From assembly GCF_000003815.2 (NCBI RefSeq), contig NC_049980.1:4041370-4105369 (forward strand): a stretch of DNA of 64,000 bases, written 5' to 3'. Shown here one piece after another: positions 1 to 11,200 of the stretch. Positions within the stretch are counted from its first letter, which is position 1. Every line of letters starts with the position of its first letter. Source of the DNA: Branchiostoma floridae (taxonomy: Eukaryota > Chordata > Leptocardii > Amphioxiformes > Branchiostomatidae). The notes beneath the pieces are model-generated. The model made no database searches, was not told the origin of the DNA, and was given only the letters and a program-made list of their open reading frames with translations. The position numbers and the translations under genes are program-made.

Positions 1-508
1 TCCAATGATTATCCTATTAGGGCACCCTACCCTTACAGTACATGTGCAATTTACAATAATTGAATTTATACTTTTAAGGGAAGCTTAGGCCTGTCATGAA
101 ATTTATGAATTTTGTGTTTATGTTCCTGACTTGCACCTACATGTACAATCAAATTGGCTTAGATACTAATAAACCCTAAGTGGTGATGTTAAAGAATTAA
201 AGAAAAAAATGAAAGAAGTAACCATGCCCAAGCTTCTGTACTTCTGAAAAATATGAGTAGCCATTGAAGGAAATGCATTTTCTTGAAGTGAAGTTCATTC
301 ATAGGTCAGTTATTTCTAATGCCAGGCATCTCCAGCAACAGTCAATAAAACTAGGAAAACAAAACAATAAAAAATGCCTCCATTATATATCTGTTTTATA
401 TACATAGTTAAAGTCAAGTCTGAAACATCTAATGAAATCTAATGCATTGTTTAACAGTTTCAAAACAAAATTAAATGCATAAAGAATGCTTCCTGTCATT
501 GTCAAGGC

Positions 509-680
509 CATTCCTGCAGAAATTCCTGCAGGAAACATTCTTCCTGCAGGAATTTACCTTTCTCCTGCAGGAATTTCTGCAGGAATGCCTGCAGCATTCC
601 TGCAGGAAAAACGCTTCCTGCAGGAATTCCTGCAGGAAAAACGCTTCCTGCAGGAATTCCTGCAGGAATTCCTGCAGGAA
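509..680. repeat. Palindromic minisatellite of TTCCTGCAGGAA units
   Basis: About 12 copies of the perfect palindrome TTCCTGCAGGAA (a PstI site with flanks), some fused directly, some spaced by AAACGC or ACATTC. Because the unit is its own reverse complement, it creates parallel open frames on both strands; none is a gene. Confidence 0.9.
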
Positions 681-1499
681 GAAAATTTTCAAAATGAATA
701 TTCATGAAAGTTATTATCATATTTCACAACTGTACATCATACTTGTCAATCATATGTAAAGAGTTTGCACCAAGTGCTTTTATATTGAAAATATTAGCAC
801 ATTTCAAAATGGGAAAAACGGAATTCCAATCTTAAGATGGAGCTTCTTTACTGTTACAGTATAAGACATGACTCTGAAGAAAGTACATGTATTTACACCA
901 TGCATCATGATTTTACTTTGTCCTTGGAGAAAAAGGCAAGACTCGTTCACTATCACACATGATCTATGGAACTGCCTGTTGAGTTTGACATGTGCAAGAT
1001 AAGCTAACACGACTCTAACATATAAAATACACACCTGCTGGGTCTGCAAACAGATTGTATTATCTACAATGTAAATGGATGACTTACTTACAGTGCAAGT
1101 AAATCAAATTCTAGTTCTATGTTCACATGTAATTGTATATCATTATGTTACACAACCACTTGACTGTTAAGGAGCACATACCACTTCAGTTTCTTCAGTT
1201 TGGTAAGTTTCGATTTTTGCGTTGATCCGCTTATTGATTGCTTTTTGCAGGTGTTCATCTGACTTTGTGATGCAAGTTGCACAGCCCATTTTTGAATATC
1301 AATCAGCCCAAAACATGCTGCCCTTGACATGGAACTGTGAAAGATATTGCGATCGTTCTTCAGTGTCAAAAAGTTTGAGACACAATCAGAAATCTGATAA
1401 AACTTTCGTTCTCTCTTGAGTTGCAAAGTTGCTCAAGGCAACATATCCTTCAACGCAGTACCCCCATTTTATGTCCCTTCTGATTCTGAAAGACAAGTA

Positions 1500-1770
1500 C
1501 AGCTCCAACCATGCAGGATACCTTTCACGGATTTGACCTGGGGTCTCCTAGTTGCCAATTATTCGGAATCAGTAGCTGTGAGGCTGCCACCAGTTTAAGA
1601 AAATGCAGTCCAGGTATAGGATACAGGATAGAGATACAACAGAATTTTTACAACGCTTCAGAAAGACAAATAAGTTCCAAACAGGCTGCCCTTCCCTGGA
1701 TTTGAACTAGAGTCTCCCAGTTACAAACTAATTGGAAGTAGCTTCAACTGTAAGTCTGCCACCAGTTGTG
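1500..1770 (-). repeat. tRNA-related SINE-like pair, minus orientation
   Basis: Two similar segments about 170 bases apart each end in a GCTGCCACCAGTT or CTGCCACCAGTTG motif and carry GGATTTGAAC or GGATTTGACC, the complement of a pol III B box. A related fragment occurs at about 59,265..59,355 (GAGGCTGCCACCAGTTGAGC). Target duplications were not resolved. Confidence 0.45.
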
Positions 1771-2143
1771 TGATAAAATGTGTGATAAAGATACGACTGA
1801 ACCATTATGCTGCACAATTACATGTACTATTGACGTAATTGGGGTCAGTGGTTCAGATAGTCATAACTTCTCCAATTTCAGCACCAAGGACAGCGTAACT
1901 CATCTCCATGACAAGCTGCAGTTATATAGGATGTTAAATCATGTGGTACAAAATATGAAATAAAATGAATTTGTTTCGCAACAAGTTGGCTACTCACTGT
2001 AATGCAGTCTATGCATTACATAGTCCAATCTTTTCTGATGCATGAATCAAGGATAGAACATGAAGATGATAGTAGACCTCAGAAAGAAATACACACACTT
2101 TTTAGCCCCATGTTATCCTGTGAAGTTCCTTGACGACTTGCAG

Positions 2144-2271
2144 GTATATTCGATGTCCGACAGCGGCAGCTGAGGCACACATTCCAGGCTCACGAGTCAG
2201 CGGTCAAGTGTCTGGCGCTCGACCCAACAGAAGAGTTCTTCGTCACTGGGTCGGTGGATGGAGAGGTCAAG
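2144..2271 (+). CDS. DMXL: DMXL penultimate coding exon (WD40 repeat)
   Basis: A CAG acceptor at 2141..2143 and a GTAAAT donor at 2272 bound a 128 bp exon. The first two bases (GT) complete a codon from the previous exon, probably TGT for Cys as in the C-I-F-D of the family. The next 42 codons read from IFDVRQRQLRHTF to VTGSVDGEVK. GC content and codon use are clearly higher than in the AT-rich flanks. It ends on a codon boundary, matching the phase of the next exon, whose VW completes the blade-closing KVW. Confidence 0.94.
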
Positions 2272-5200
2272 GTAAATGAAGATTTTATCTAATATATCTG
2301 TACACAAAGTAAAGTGCTTACCAACAAGCTTTTAGTCAGTCCTCTGATCCTTCTTAATCTGAAATGATCCATAACAGCTGTATGGTATAACAATTGTACA
2401 AGGAAGGTCATGTATGTATCTGTCTCCTTACTTGGTAGCTTCGTCTCCATGGTCTTACTAGAGTCTTAAAACATAAAGAAACGTGCGTTCATGAAGGTTA
2501 GACGTCCAGGTATTGAAACAATATTCAAACACAATTCAATCTCGACAACTGGATAAAAAACGGATAATATTTACTTCCAGACGTTTCGGGTGACATCCAT
2601 CACTCTTCTTCAGCGTCACTAGAATAAGAGTCACCAAACGTCTGGAAGTAGATAATACGTTTTTATCCAGTTGTAGAGATTGAATTGTGTTTGAATAAAG
2701 AAACATGCCTTTAAGCTTGGTTGTACATTCAAGGAATCTTTGTCCACTGAATTAAAATGTACATCGTATGACCCTTAGACAGTTTCCATGTCTTTGACGT
2801 GCAAAACGGAATTGAACATGACTGATTGCCAGTTATCGTATCTTTTGTTCTAGCTGACAGAACTTGTTGTGACCCCACTTCTGAGGATAACACTTGAATT
2901 ATTAACACTGAAGGCCACATACCATAGAAATAATTTCCTCACAATGGATGAGTTGGATTATTAGATGAGACCATTTATCATGGCCAATTTCACATTTGTG
3001 ACGTCTCTAATTCTCATTGGACTTATGCCGGCTTTGCCAAATTGTTTCCAAGTTTATCAATTAGACGATAGTATGATATAATGTCACAGGGGAACCAATT
3101 ATTGGATGATAATACAATGTAGTTTCACTTTGTGTGACTTGCCCTGAAACTTATAAAAACTTTAATTATCTCTATCAGTCATCTGAACAAATCATGCCTC
3201 TGTTAACTGTACAGAGTGTTCAAATTCAATAACATCATTTAGAAACAGATTCCTTATTAAACTGGTCCTGGGTGAGAATGTAAATTTTAATGACACTATG
3301 TGTATAGTTTCTCTCAGGTAACTTACCTGAAAACTTGTAAAAACTTTATCTCTATCAGTCATCTGAACAAATCATGCCTCTGTTAACTGTACAGAGTGTT
3401 TAATGACATTGTTTAGGAATAGATTCCTTATTAAATGTCCTGAATGAGATATTTGATGTAAATTACTTGTAGTTTCTCTCAGGGTAACTAATACCTTTAA
3501 GTTAGGCCCAATTTACACACAGTTTTTACCGATATCTGTGGAGATGTCGGGAGGGATCTAGAAAGTAGGGGGCCGGACACCCATGGCGCTTGCAGTCATA
3601 AACATATAGCGCTATTTTCCAAATGGCGTTATATGCTAATGAGCCTACCCGAGGTCGGGAAGCATCTACACGCGCGTGACGCTGTCGGGGACCCCTGCTA
3701 AGCTATCGGTAAGGTATCGTACGAATGGTCTGGACCTTTTGGGAGAAATATTCCCGATATCGTAATGGCGATATAGCAGTTCCATCTAGACGATGAAAAA
3801 AAGCTGTCGGCGAGAGGTTGTAGGCTCGCCGATATCGGGAAAAACTGTGTGTAGATCGTGCCTTAGTTAGTTTCTCACTCACTCTCATGGCAGGGCATTG
3901 TCGCTCTATCTTACCTTAAAACTTTTAGAACCTCTTTAGGTCTCTCAATCATCTTAGTAAACCATTCATCTTTTAACTGAGGGTGTACATATCTGACCAC
4001 ATCTGTCCCAGAGTGCTCAATGACATTATTTGGGAGCCTTTTCCATTTTAAGGATAAGTCTGATGACCAGATGAGACGATTAGGAATTTACTGTAGTTGT
4101 CCAACTCAAGGAACTCAGTTTGTCTAAATGTTAGATCCTAATGAACAGTTTTAAATGTTTAAACTGAAAAATAACAAGACTTAGTGTTGTTATCTAACGA
4201 AATTCAATTGTTCGTGATTTACATACTTTTAGTAATATTCATATATGGCCCGTAAGTAAGTCTTCATACATGTATATGACCCAATCAATGCATTTGGAAT
4301 CCCACGTAGCCAATTCATCTGTTCTAAGACTTAATATAAGGAAAAACAGTTTGTTCTGAGCCACTATGATTCAAAACTTTCAGATAGAAAAAATGTATTC
4401 AGTTTGTTATCAAAGGAATAGATTCGTAGTGATCAGTCTTCTGATGATTCCATCAGCCCATTAGGAACCATCTGGATTAGGTGATATCAAGATATAACAG
4501 AAGTCATTTGTCACTTGAACCACTTTCCCCATTTCAAAACTTTCAGATGAACAATGGTGGTGTTTATGAAAGGAAAAGTTTCGTAGTAATCGGTCTTTTA
4601 GTGATTCAATCTGTCAATTAGGAATCCTTAGTGGCTAATTTCAAAGGTCCTAAGGAAATACAATTTAATATCTATTTGTGTAGAACCAAGTTGTTCCAGT
4701 TTCAAAACTTTGAGATAAAAAGTAGTATTGTTATCCAGGGAATGGTTCATTCCTTAGTAAGTGATCAGTCTTCTGATGATCCAGTTTGTCTATTTAAGTA
4801 ATCCTCTGTGGCTAATTTCGAAGGTCCCAAGGAAAGACAATTCAGTTCAGCGTAGAGCCACTGTCCCAGTTTCAAAACTATCATACAAATGTTTCATAGT
4901 GTTTCCTCAGTTAACACAGAAACACGGATAAACAGAAAAAAAAACTTAAGCCATTTGTGTACCCTGAGACTTTCCAGTTTCAAAACTTTCAGATAGAATA
5001 TTTGGGGTTTATCCAAGGAATGGTTCGTAAGTTTGCCAGTGATCGGTCTTCTGATGACCCAATCTGTCAATTCGAAATCCTCTGTGGCTAATTTCGAATG
5101 TCCTATGGAAGGACAGGTCAACCATTTGTGTAGAGCCGCTGTCCCAATTTCAAAACTACCATACAAAAGTTTTGTAGTGTTTGGTCATCTAATTATCCAA

Positions 5201-8200
5201 TCAGTTCATTAGGAATCTGTATACTATTAGCTGGTTCCTCTGCTAATGCCGAAACACAGATTATAACCAAAAGTTTTGTGTAGACTGAGACTTTACAAGT
5301 TTCATAACTTTCAGATAAAAGACTTTGGGGTTTATCCAAGTAATGATTCGTAAGTTTGCCAGTGATCGGTCTTCTGGTGACCCAATCTGTCAATTTGGAA
5401 TCCTCTGTGGCTAATTTTGAATGTCCTATGGAAAGACAGTTCACTCATTTGTGTCTAGCGGCTGTCCCAGTTTCAGAACTTTGACATACAAATTGTAGAG
5501 TTTGGTCTTCTGATTATCAAATCAGTCCATTTGGAATTCTCTGTAGCCGGTTCCTCTGCTAACATAGAAACACAGGTTAACAGAAACTTTAATCCATTTG
5601 TCTAGACTGAGACTTAACCAGTTTCAAAACTTTCAGATAAAACATGGGCATTTATCCAACGAATGCTTTGTAAGTTTCGTAGTGATCGATCTTCTGATGA
5701 TCCAGTCCGTCAGTTAGAAATCCTGTGTGGCTAATTCCATTTAAGGTCCCACGGACAGACAGTTCATCTAGCCATTTGTGTAGCTCAGCCACTGTCCCAG
5801 TTTCAAAACTATCATACACAAGTTTCATAGTGTTTGGTCTTCTGATGATCCAATCTGTCCTTTAGGAATCGTCTGTAGCCAGTTCATCTGCTCATACAGA
5901 ATCTGTATTAAGAGAAAGCCATTTGAGTTGACAGAGACTTCACAAGTTTCAAAACTTTCAGACAAAAAAATTGGCATTTATCCAACAAATGTTTCTTAAG
6001 TTTCGTAATGATCAATCTTCTGATGATGCAATCTGTCAATTAGTAGTCTTCTGTGGCTAATTTCGAATGTCCTGTGGGAAGACAGTAAATGTGTGTTGAG
6101 CCATGTGTAGAGCCACTGTCCTAGTTTCAAAACTATCATACAAAAGTTTCCTAGTGATAGGTCCTCTGAGTAATGTCCAATCAGTCCATTAGAAATCCTC
6201 TGTATAGCTAAAATTAATGTTCTTCTGCTCATTTGGAATCACAGAACAGAACAGAAAGCGATTTGTGAAGACTAAAACATCGAGCAGATTAAAATGGGAC
6301 TGAGCAGAGCACTTTGGACTAATGCTTGTAGCCTTTCACAGACTACACCTACATTGTATATATTAGATATTTTGTGTAAATGTGTATTGAAAGGTAATTA
6401 ATATGTAGAGTGCAATTAGATGTCTCCAGGAACAAAGTCAATTCTGGAGAATTCTGGAACCTGAGCCAGAATTCTGCAGAATTCTGGGAACCTGAGCCAG
6501 AATTCTGCAGAATTCTGGGAACCTGAGCCAGAATTCTGGAGAATTCTGGGAACCTGATCAGCCAGAATTCTGGAGAATTCTGGGAACCTGAGCCAGAATT
6601 CTGGAGAATTCTGGGAACCTGAGCCAGAATTCTGGGAACCTTTGTTCCTGGAGACATCTAATTGCATTCTACATATTAATTACCTTTCAATATACATTTT
6701 CACAAAATATCTGATATATAGGTGTAGTCTGTGAAAGTCTACAAGCATTAGTCCAAAGTGCCCTGCTCAGTCCAATTTTACTCTGCTCGATGTTCTAAGG
6801 CTTTACCAGTTTCAAAACTTTCAGATAAAAGACTTCGGTGTTTATTCAAAAAATGATTCATAAGTTTCCTAGTGATCAGTCTTCTGATGACGCAATCTGT
6901 CAATTAATAATCCTCTGTGGCTGATTTCGAAGGTCCTCATAAGGAAAATACAATTTATCCATTTATGTGAAATGGAACCAAGTTGTCCCAGTTTTAAAAC
7001 TTTCAGAGAAAATTTTTATCCAGGGAATGGTTCCGAATCGTAAGATTCCTTTTGGTCTGTCTTCTGAATGATCCAATCATGATCAGTCAATTAGAAGTCC
7101 TTTGCGGCTGATTCGACTGTTCCTACACGGAAAGACAGTTTATCCATGTGACAATGAGAGCAAAACAACTGCCCCCCCGTTGTAGACAGCTGTCTGAGAG
7201 TTTGATTAACATACAAACTGTCGAGGGAGGTTGTTATACAAAAATTAATGTAGGTGTGAATTATCGACTTGTTAAAAACAAGGCACAGGCAGTTTGTCTT
7301 CTTCTGTTTATGATGACAGGAGTTGCCTGCTGTCCTTGACTTCACTTCAATCTGCAAAATTCCATATTCAGACTCTTACTCACTCAATCACTCACAGACT
7401 CTGAATTGTGATAAACAATGCAAAACAAAAGTTCTGTACAGGAAATTGAGGAATCGCTGTCGAGATGTCCTTCCTAGGTTTACCATCTTTTTTGTCATGT
7501 TCGCAGTAAACATATTTTCTTAATCTGTGAAGAAAAAGAAGAAGATAACTTCTGGGCACTAGTACGGCTCACCGAGTCACTGGTGGTTGGCACTTGGCCA
7601 ATCTTCCATCAGAAGCACTGTAAACCCTTTTAGATTGTATCACCCTTTGCAGTTCACCTCTAGGAGGTCTGTATTAGCGACAAAGCACTCAGGCTTATCC
7701 GTCTGCAATTCTGCCTCTCAGTGCATGGTAACCAGATGGCCTGTCCGTTTTCATTTCACGGCGACGTCTGGTGCTCAAAACGCCAGGTCTGCTTTCTTTG
7801 GTTTGTCATCATGGATGAAAGTATCTACGAAAGTGCTGAAAAAGTTTTGGAAGCAGCAGTGTAATTACATGGTGGAATTGCCTGTAGTGAGAGAAATGTG
7901 TAAGAGGTCGCCCTAGCTGTCACTTTCTGAGCCTTTTTGCCTTGATATTATTAAGATTACACACTCTACTGTGGTCTGTGGAGAGCCCTGACTCCCTACT
8001 GAAGTAGCCGTCTGCATGGCTACCAAATTTATATTGGTTACAGTGTAAGGCAGCAGGGGAAAGAATAAAAATGTTGTGGAGAAAGTTTGTTAGGCTACAA
8101 GACTTTCTTGCCACAGAAAGGCATCAATACAGGGTTGTAGCCAGCCAGAAATCATTTTCTGTCCCCTCCATTTTAAATGGCTTTGGCGCAGTGTTCCTAG

Positions 8201-11200
8201 GGGGATCCGGGGACATGCTCCCAATGAAAATTTTGATATCTAGACCCTCTGAAACGCTATTTCCTGCATTTTGAGGGTTAGATTTTGCTCGCAGAGGACG
8301 GAATGGGCAAAAGTTTTTCCGTCCCCTGCTGCAAAATTCCGTCAAAGGACGGAAGGACGGGTGCTGGCTACAACCCTGCATCAATATGAGTTGCTGGGGT
8401 CTCTGGGCAGCAGACCAGACTTAATCGGAATGTGAAACTAGTGTATAGACACGGTCATGGAAAGGCTTTTTACTCACGCACTCCGTCATGCTAGCTTTTA
8501 ATAAAAGCTAGCATGAGTCAATGAGTCAGTCAGTCAGTCATTGAGTGAGTCAGTCAGTCATTGAGTGAGTGAGTGAGTGAGTGAGTGAGTGAGTGAGTGA
8601 GTGAGTGAGTGAGTGAGTGAGTGAGTGAGTGAGAGTCAGTCAGTCAGTCAGTCAGCGAGTCATTCAGTTAGTAAGCAAGTCAGTCAGTCAATCAGTGTGT
8701 GATGAGTGAGTGAGTCGTTAGTCAGTCACTGCATGAGTCATTGAGTCAGTCAGTGGGTCAGTGAGTGAGTGAGTCGTTGAGTCAGTCACTGAGTCATTGA
8801 GTCAGTCAGTGGGTCAGTGAGTAAGTGAGTCGTTAGTCAGTCACTGAGTCATTGAGTCAGTCAGTGGGTGTGAGTGAGTTAGCAAGGCTGGGTCATTGAA
8901 TCAGTGAGTCATTCAGTACGTCAGTGAGTCAGACAGTGAGAGCGAGCACAATTTTCCCCTTCCCCTTGAGATAGCTCTGAAAACATCTTTTAGAAAAAAT
9001 TACATCTTTGAACTGTTGTGTTGTTGTATTCCACTTTCAAGTATGGAGTTATTGCTACATTAAGTTAATGATAGTGATATGGTTAGGTTTTTTGTTCCAG
9101 CTCTGTCTTGAATTGCATCTTTTCAATCATGAACAATGGTATGTATTTATCCAGTTGGAACTAGGATTGGAACTCTAACAATACTGAATAAATGAATTAA
9201 TTGCATTTTCTCAGAGATGTTTGGAATTGATGTATGGTCTTATACATGTATATGACACAGTGTATAGTGTAAGATCTTTATCCTTGTATTATTTGATGAA
9301 TCTCTTTATTATAATTGATAAAAGCCAACTTCAAAACTCATTGTTATGAGAGAAAATTTGGCGCACTTTCAATCTGGCATAATTTGAAATTGATGTAATT
9401 TGAATTTGGCATAATTTGCCTCATATGTAGTACCTTTATGAAATGAATAGCTCCAATTAGTTTACATCGGCAATAAATCATAGTGTCCCACAAGCCCCAT
9501 ATGCTTTAGCCCCATTTTAATTATGAATCATGTTCTGTGACTTCCAAATTCTTTAGCTCAAAGTTTTGAAGTATCATTGTCCTCCATAAAAAGACTTGGT
9601 TTGAAATGATCTGTTTTTTTATTAGAGCAACAGGAGGCAACTGTTACTGATGGCAGAGTAATTCAGTGCCTAGACTTTGGCCCTACAAGTTAAAATAGTC
9701 GACATCCGATGAAAATGTTTTTGATGCACTTCAGTTTTACATTGTTTAACTCACTCTATTTTGTTGGATTGCTTTGACCAAAATCTAGAAAAAGAGAATA
9801 AGAAAAAAATAAAACAATCCCTACCCCTTCTACACTATTTTTTTAGGATCATAACCTTAGAAACAATGATTTTTCTTACTAAGGCCTTACTGTGCCAGAA
9901 ACAATAATTTTTCTTACTAAGGCCTTACTGTGCCAGAAACAATAATTTTTCTTACTAGGGCCTTACCGTGCCAGAAACAGTAATTTTTCTTACCGAGGCC
10001 TTACCGTGCCTGCCACCCCTTTTCGCAGGTCATCATTTTTATCACTCTGCCGCACACATCCTCTCCACGTCCTCATTAAGGTCATTGGACCAGATAGGAC
10101 ACAGGTTATTAGGCTGATAACTTCAGCACAGAAATGTCAAAGCATACTGGCCCACATGCTTTGTACCTCAGTAGTCTCCTCAGAAGTGACAAAATCACAA
10201 GCTTTCGATAATGGGAAACGTAGCACTCCACACGAAAGTAATAGAACTTTTTTGCGACGAGATTTAATACAAAAAAAGGTCCACATTTGAAAACGTGTCC
10301 CTCTTTCATTACGAATTGGCTCAAATGTAGAGTAGGTTGATGCTAATGAGGTTTGACCCCATGACCCCTAGGGATTAAAGGTCGCGTACCTAACCAACCA
10401 ATGGGCCGTCCCAGAGAGGTGCATCCTTACTTATCATTAACCTCCTGGTTTTACAGAATATTTAATGGGGAAACACTGAGTGGATTACCTCAAAGTTTGC
10501 ACACTTTTAAGGTGCAGTGACATTCGTCACAATCATGTTTTTGTAACGTACAAAAATGTAGTGGGATTTTCAGCAGACCCACAGACTGAGTTTCTATCGG
10601 ACCTATGGTGCTTGCGCAATGCGCTCTTCAAGCCACTTTTCACGCTATCGAAAAAGTACAGTTACTGCAGTTGAATAAAAAAAGCAGTTGAATTTGTCTC
10701 TAGCAGAATGCTTTAAGTTTGACCACCTTCAGCCAACTTCGTGGGTGATTGTTCAAGCATGTAGCAAGTTCGGGGGGAGCCACTCTCTTGCAATTCTTAT
10801 CAATAAGTGACAGAACCTGTTGAATAACATGAGCATCATTTTGTCACTGGGGCCTTTTGCCTGGTAAATGTGGTAAATGGGCAACAGATTGACTGGTATA
10901 AAAAGAGGTATCAAAAAAGCAATTTACAGTCACTGTGTTAACCCATAAGACAGAAGAACCTAGTGATCTGCCATCAATCCAAGACATGTACATGGATTGT
11001 GCAAGCAGGCCTAACCATGCAGAGGTTGTTTTAGAAATGGGAACAAGGGCGCTGTGTCCCCATACCCTGACTATGTGCCACCTTACCCTGGGGACTCGAT
11101 TCTCTGACATCTGTATAATTCAGGTTGACTTGAAGGAGGCGACTAGGTCACATGTGGCCACAGTCTGCAACCATGACCTGTCTACTTGTAATTTTGCCCC

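Larger units (their letters stand above)
1..2143 (+). other. DMXL intron (5' part outside window), no exon seen
   Basis: The exon at 2144 starts in mid-codon, so this stretch should be intron. I looked for the preceding WD40 blade and found none. It holds the PstI-type minisatellite at 509..680 and SINE-like DNA near 1500..1770; the rest is unremarkable AT-rich sequence. Confidence 0.6.
4360..7150. repeat. Degenerate tandem array, unit about 320 bp, around eight copies
   Basis: The phrases CAGTTTCAAAACTTTCAGAT, GTAGTGATCGGTCTTCTGAT, CCAATCTGTCAATTNGGAAT and TGTGGCTAATTTCGAA recur in the same order. The AATCTGTCAA word falls near 5061, 5384, 5703 and 6030, spacings of 319 to 327 bases, and again at 6894 once the inserted element at 6276..6794 is removed. 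Copies are strongly diverged and broken by indels. I see no protein product. Confidence 0.85.

Noticed and set aside
471-759. Overlapping open frames on both strands with FLQE/PAGI repeats
   Set aside because: They come from the palindromic TTCCTGCAGGAA minisatellite; no conserved domain or start context.
6349-6667. Minus-strand frames of NSGSGSQNSPEFW type
   Set aside because: Produced by the EcoRI-rich minisatellite; unit structure explains them fully.
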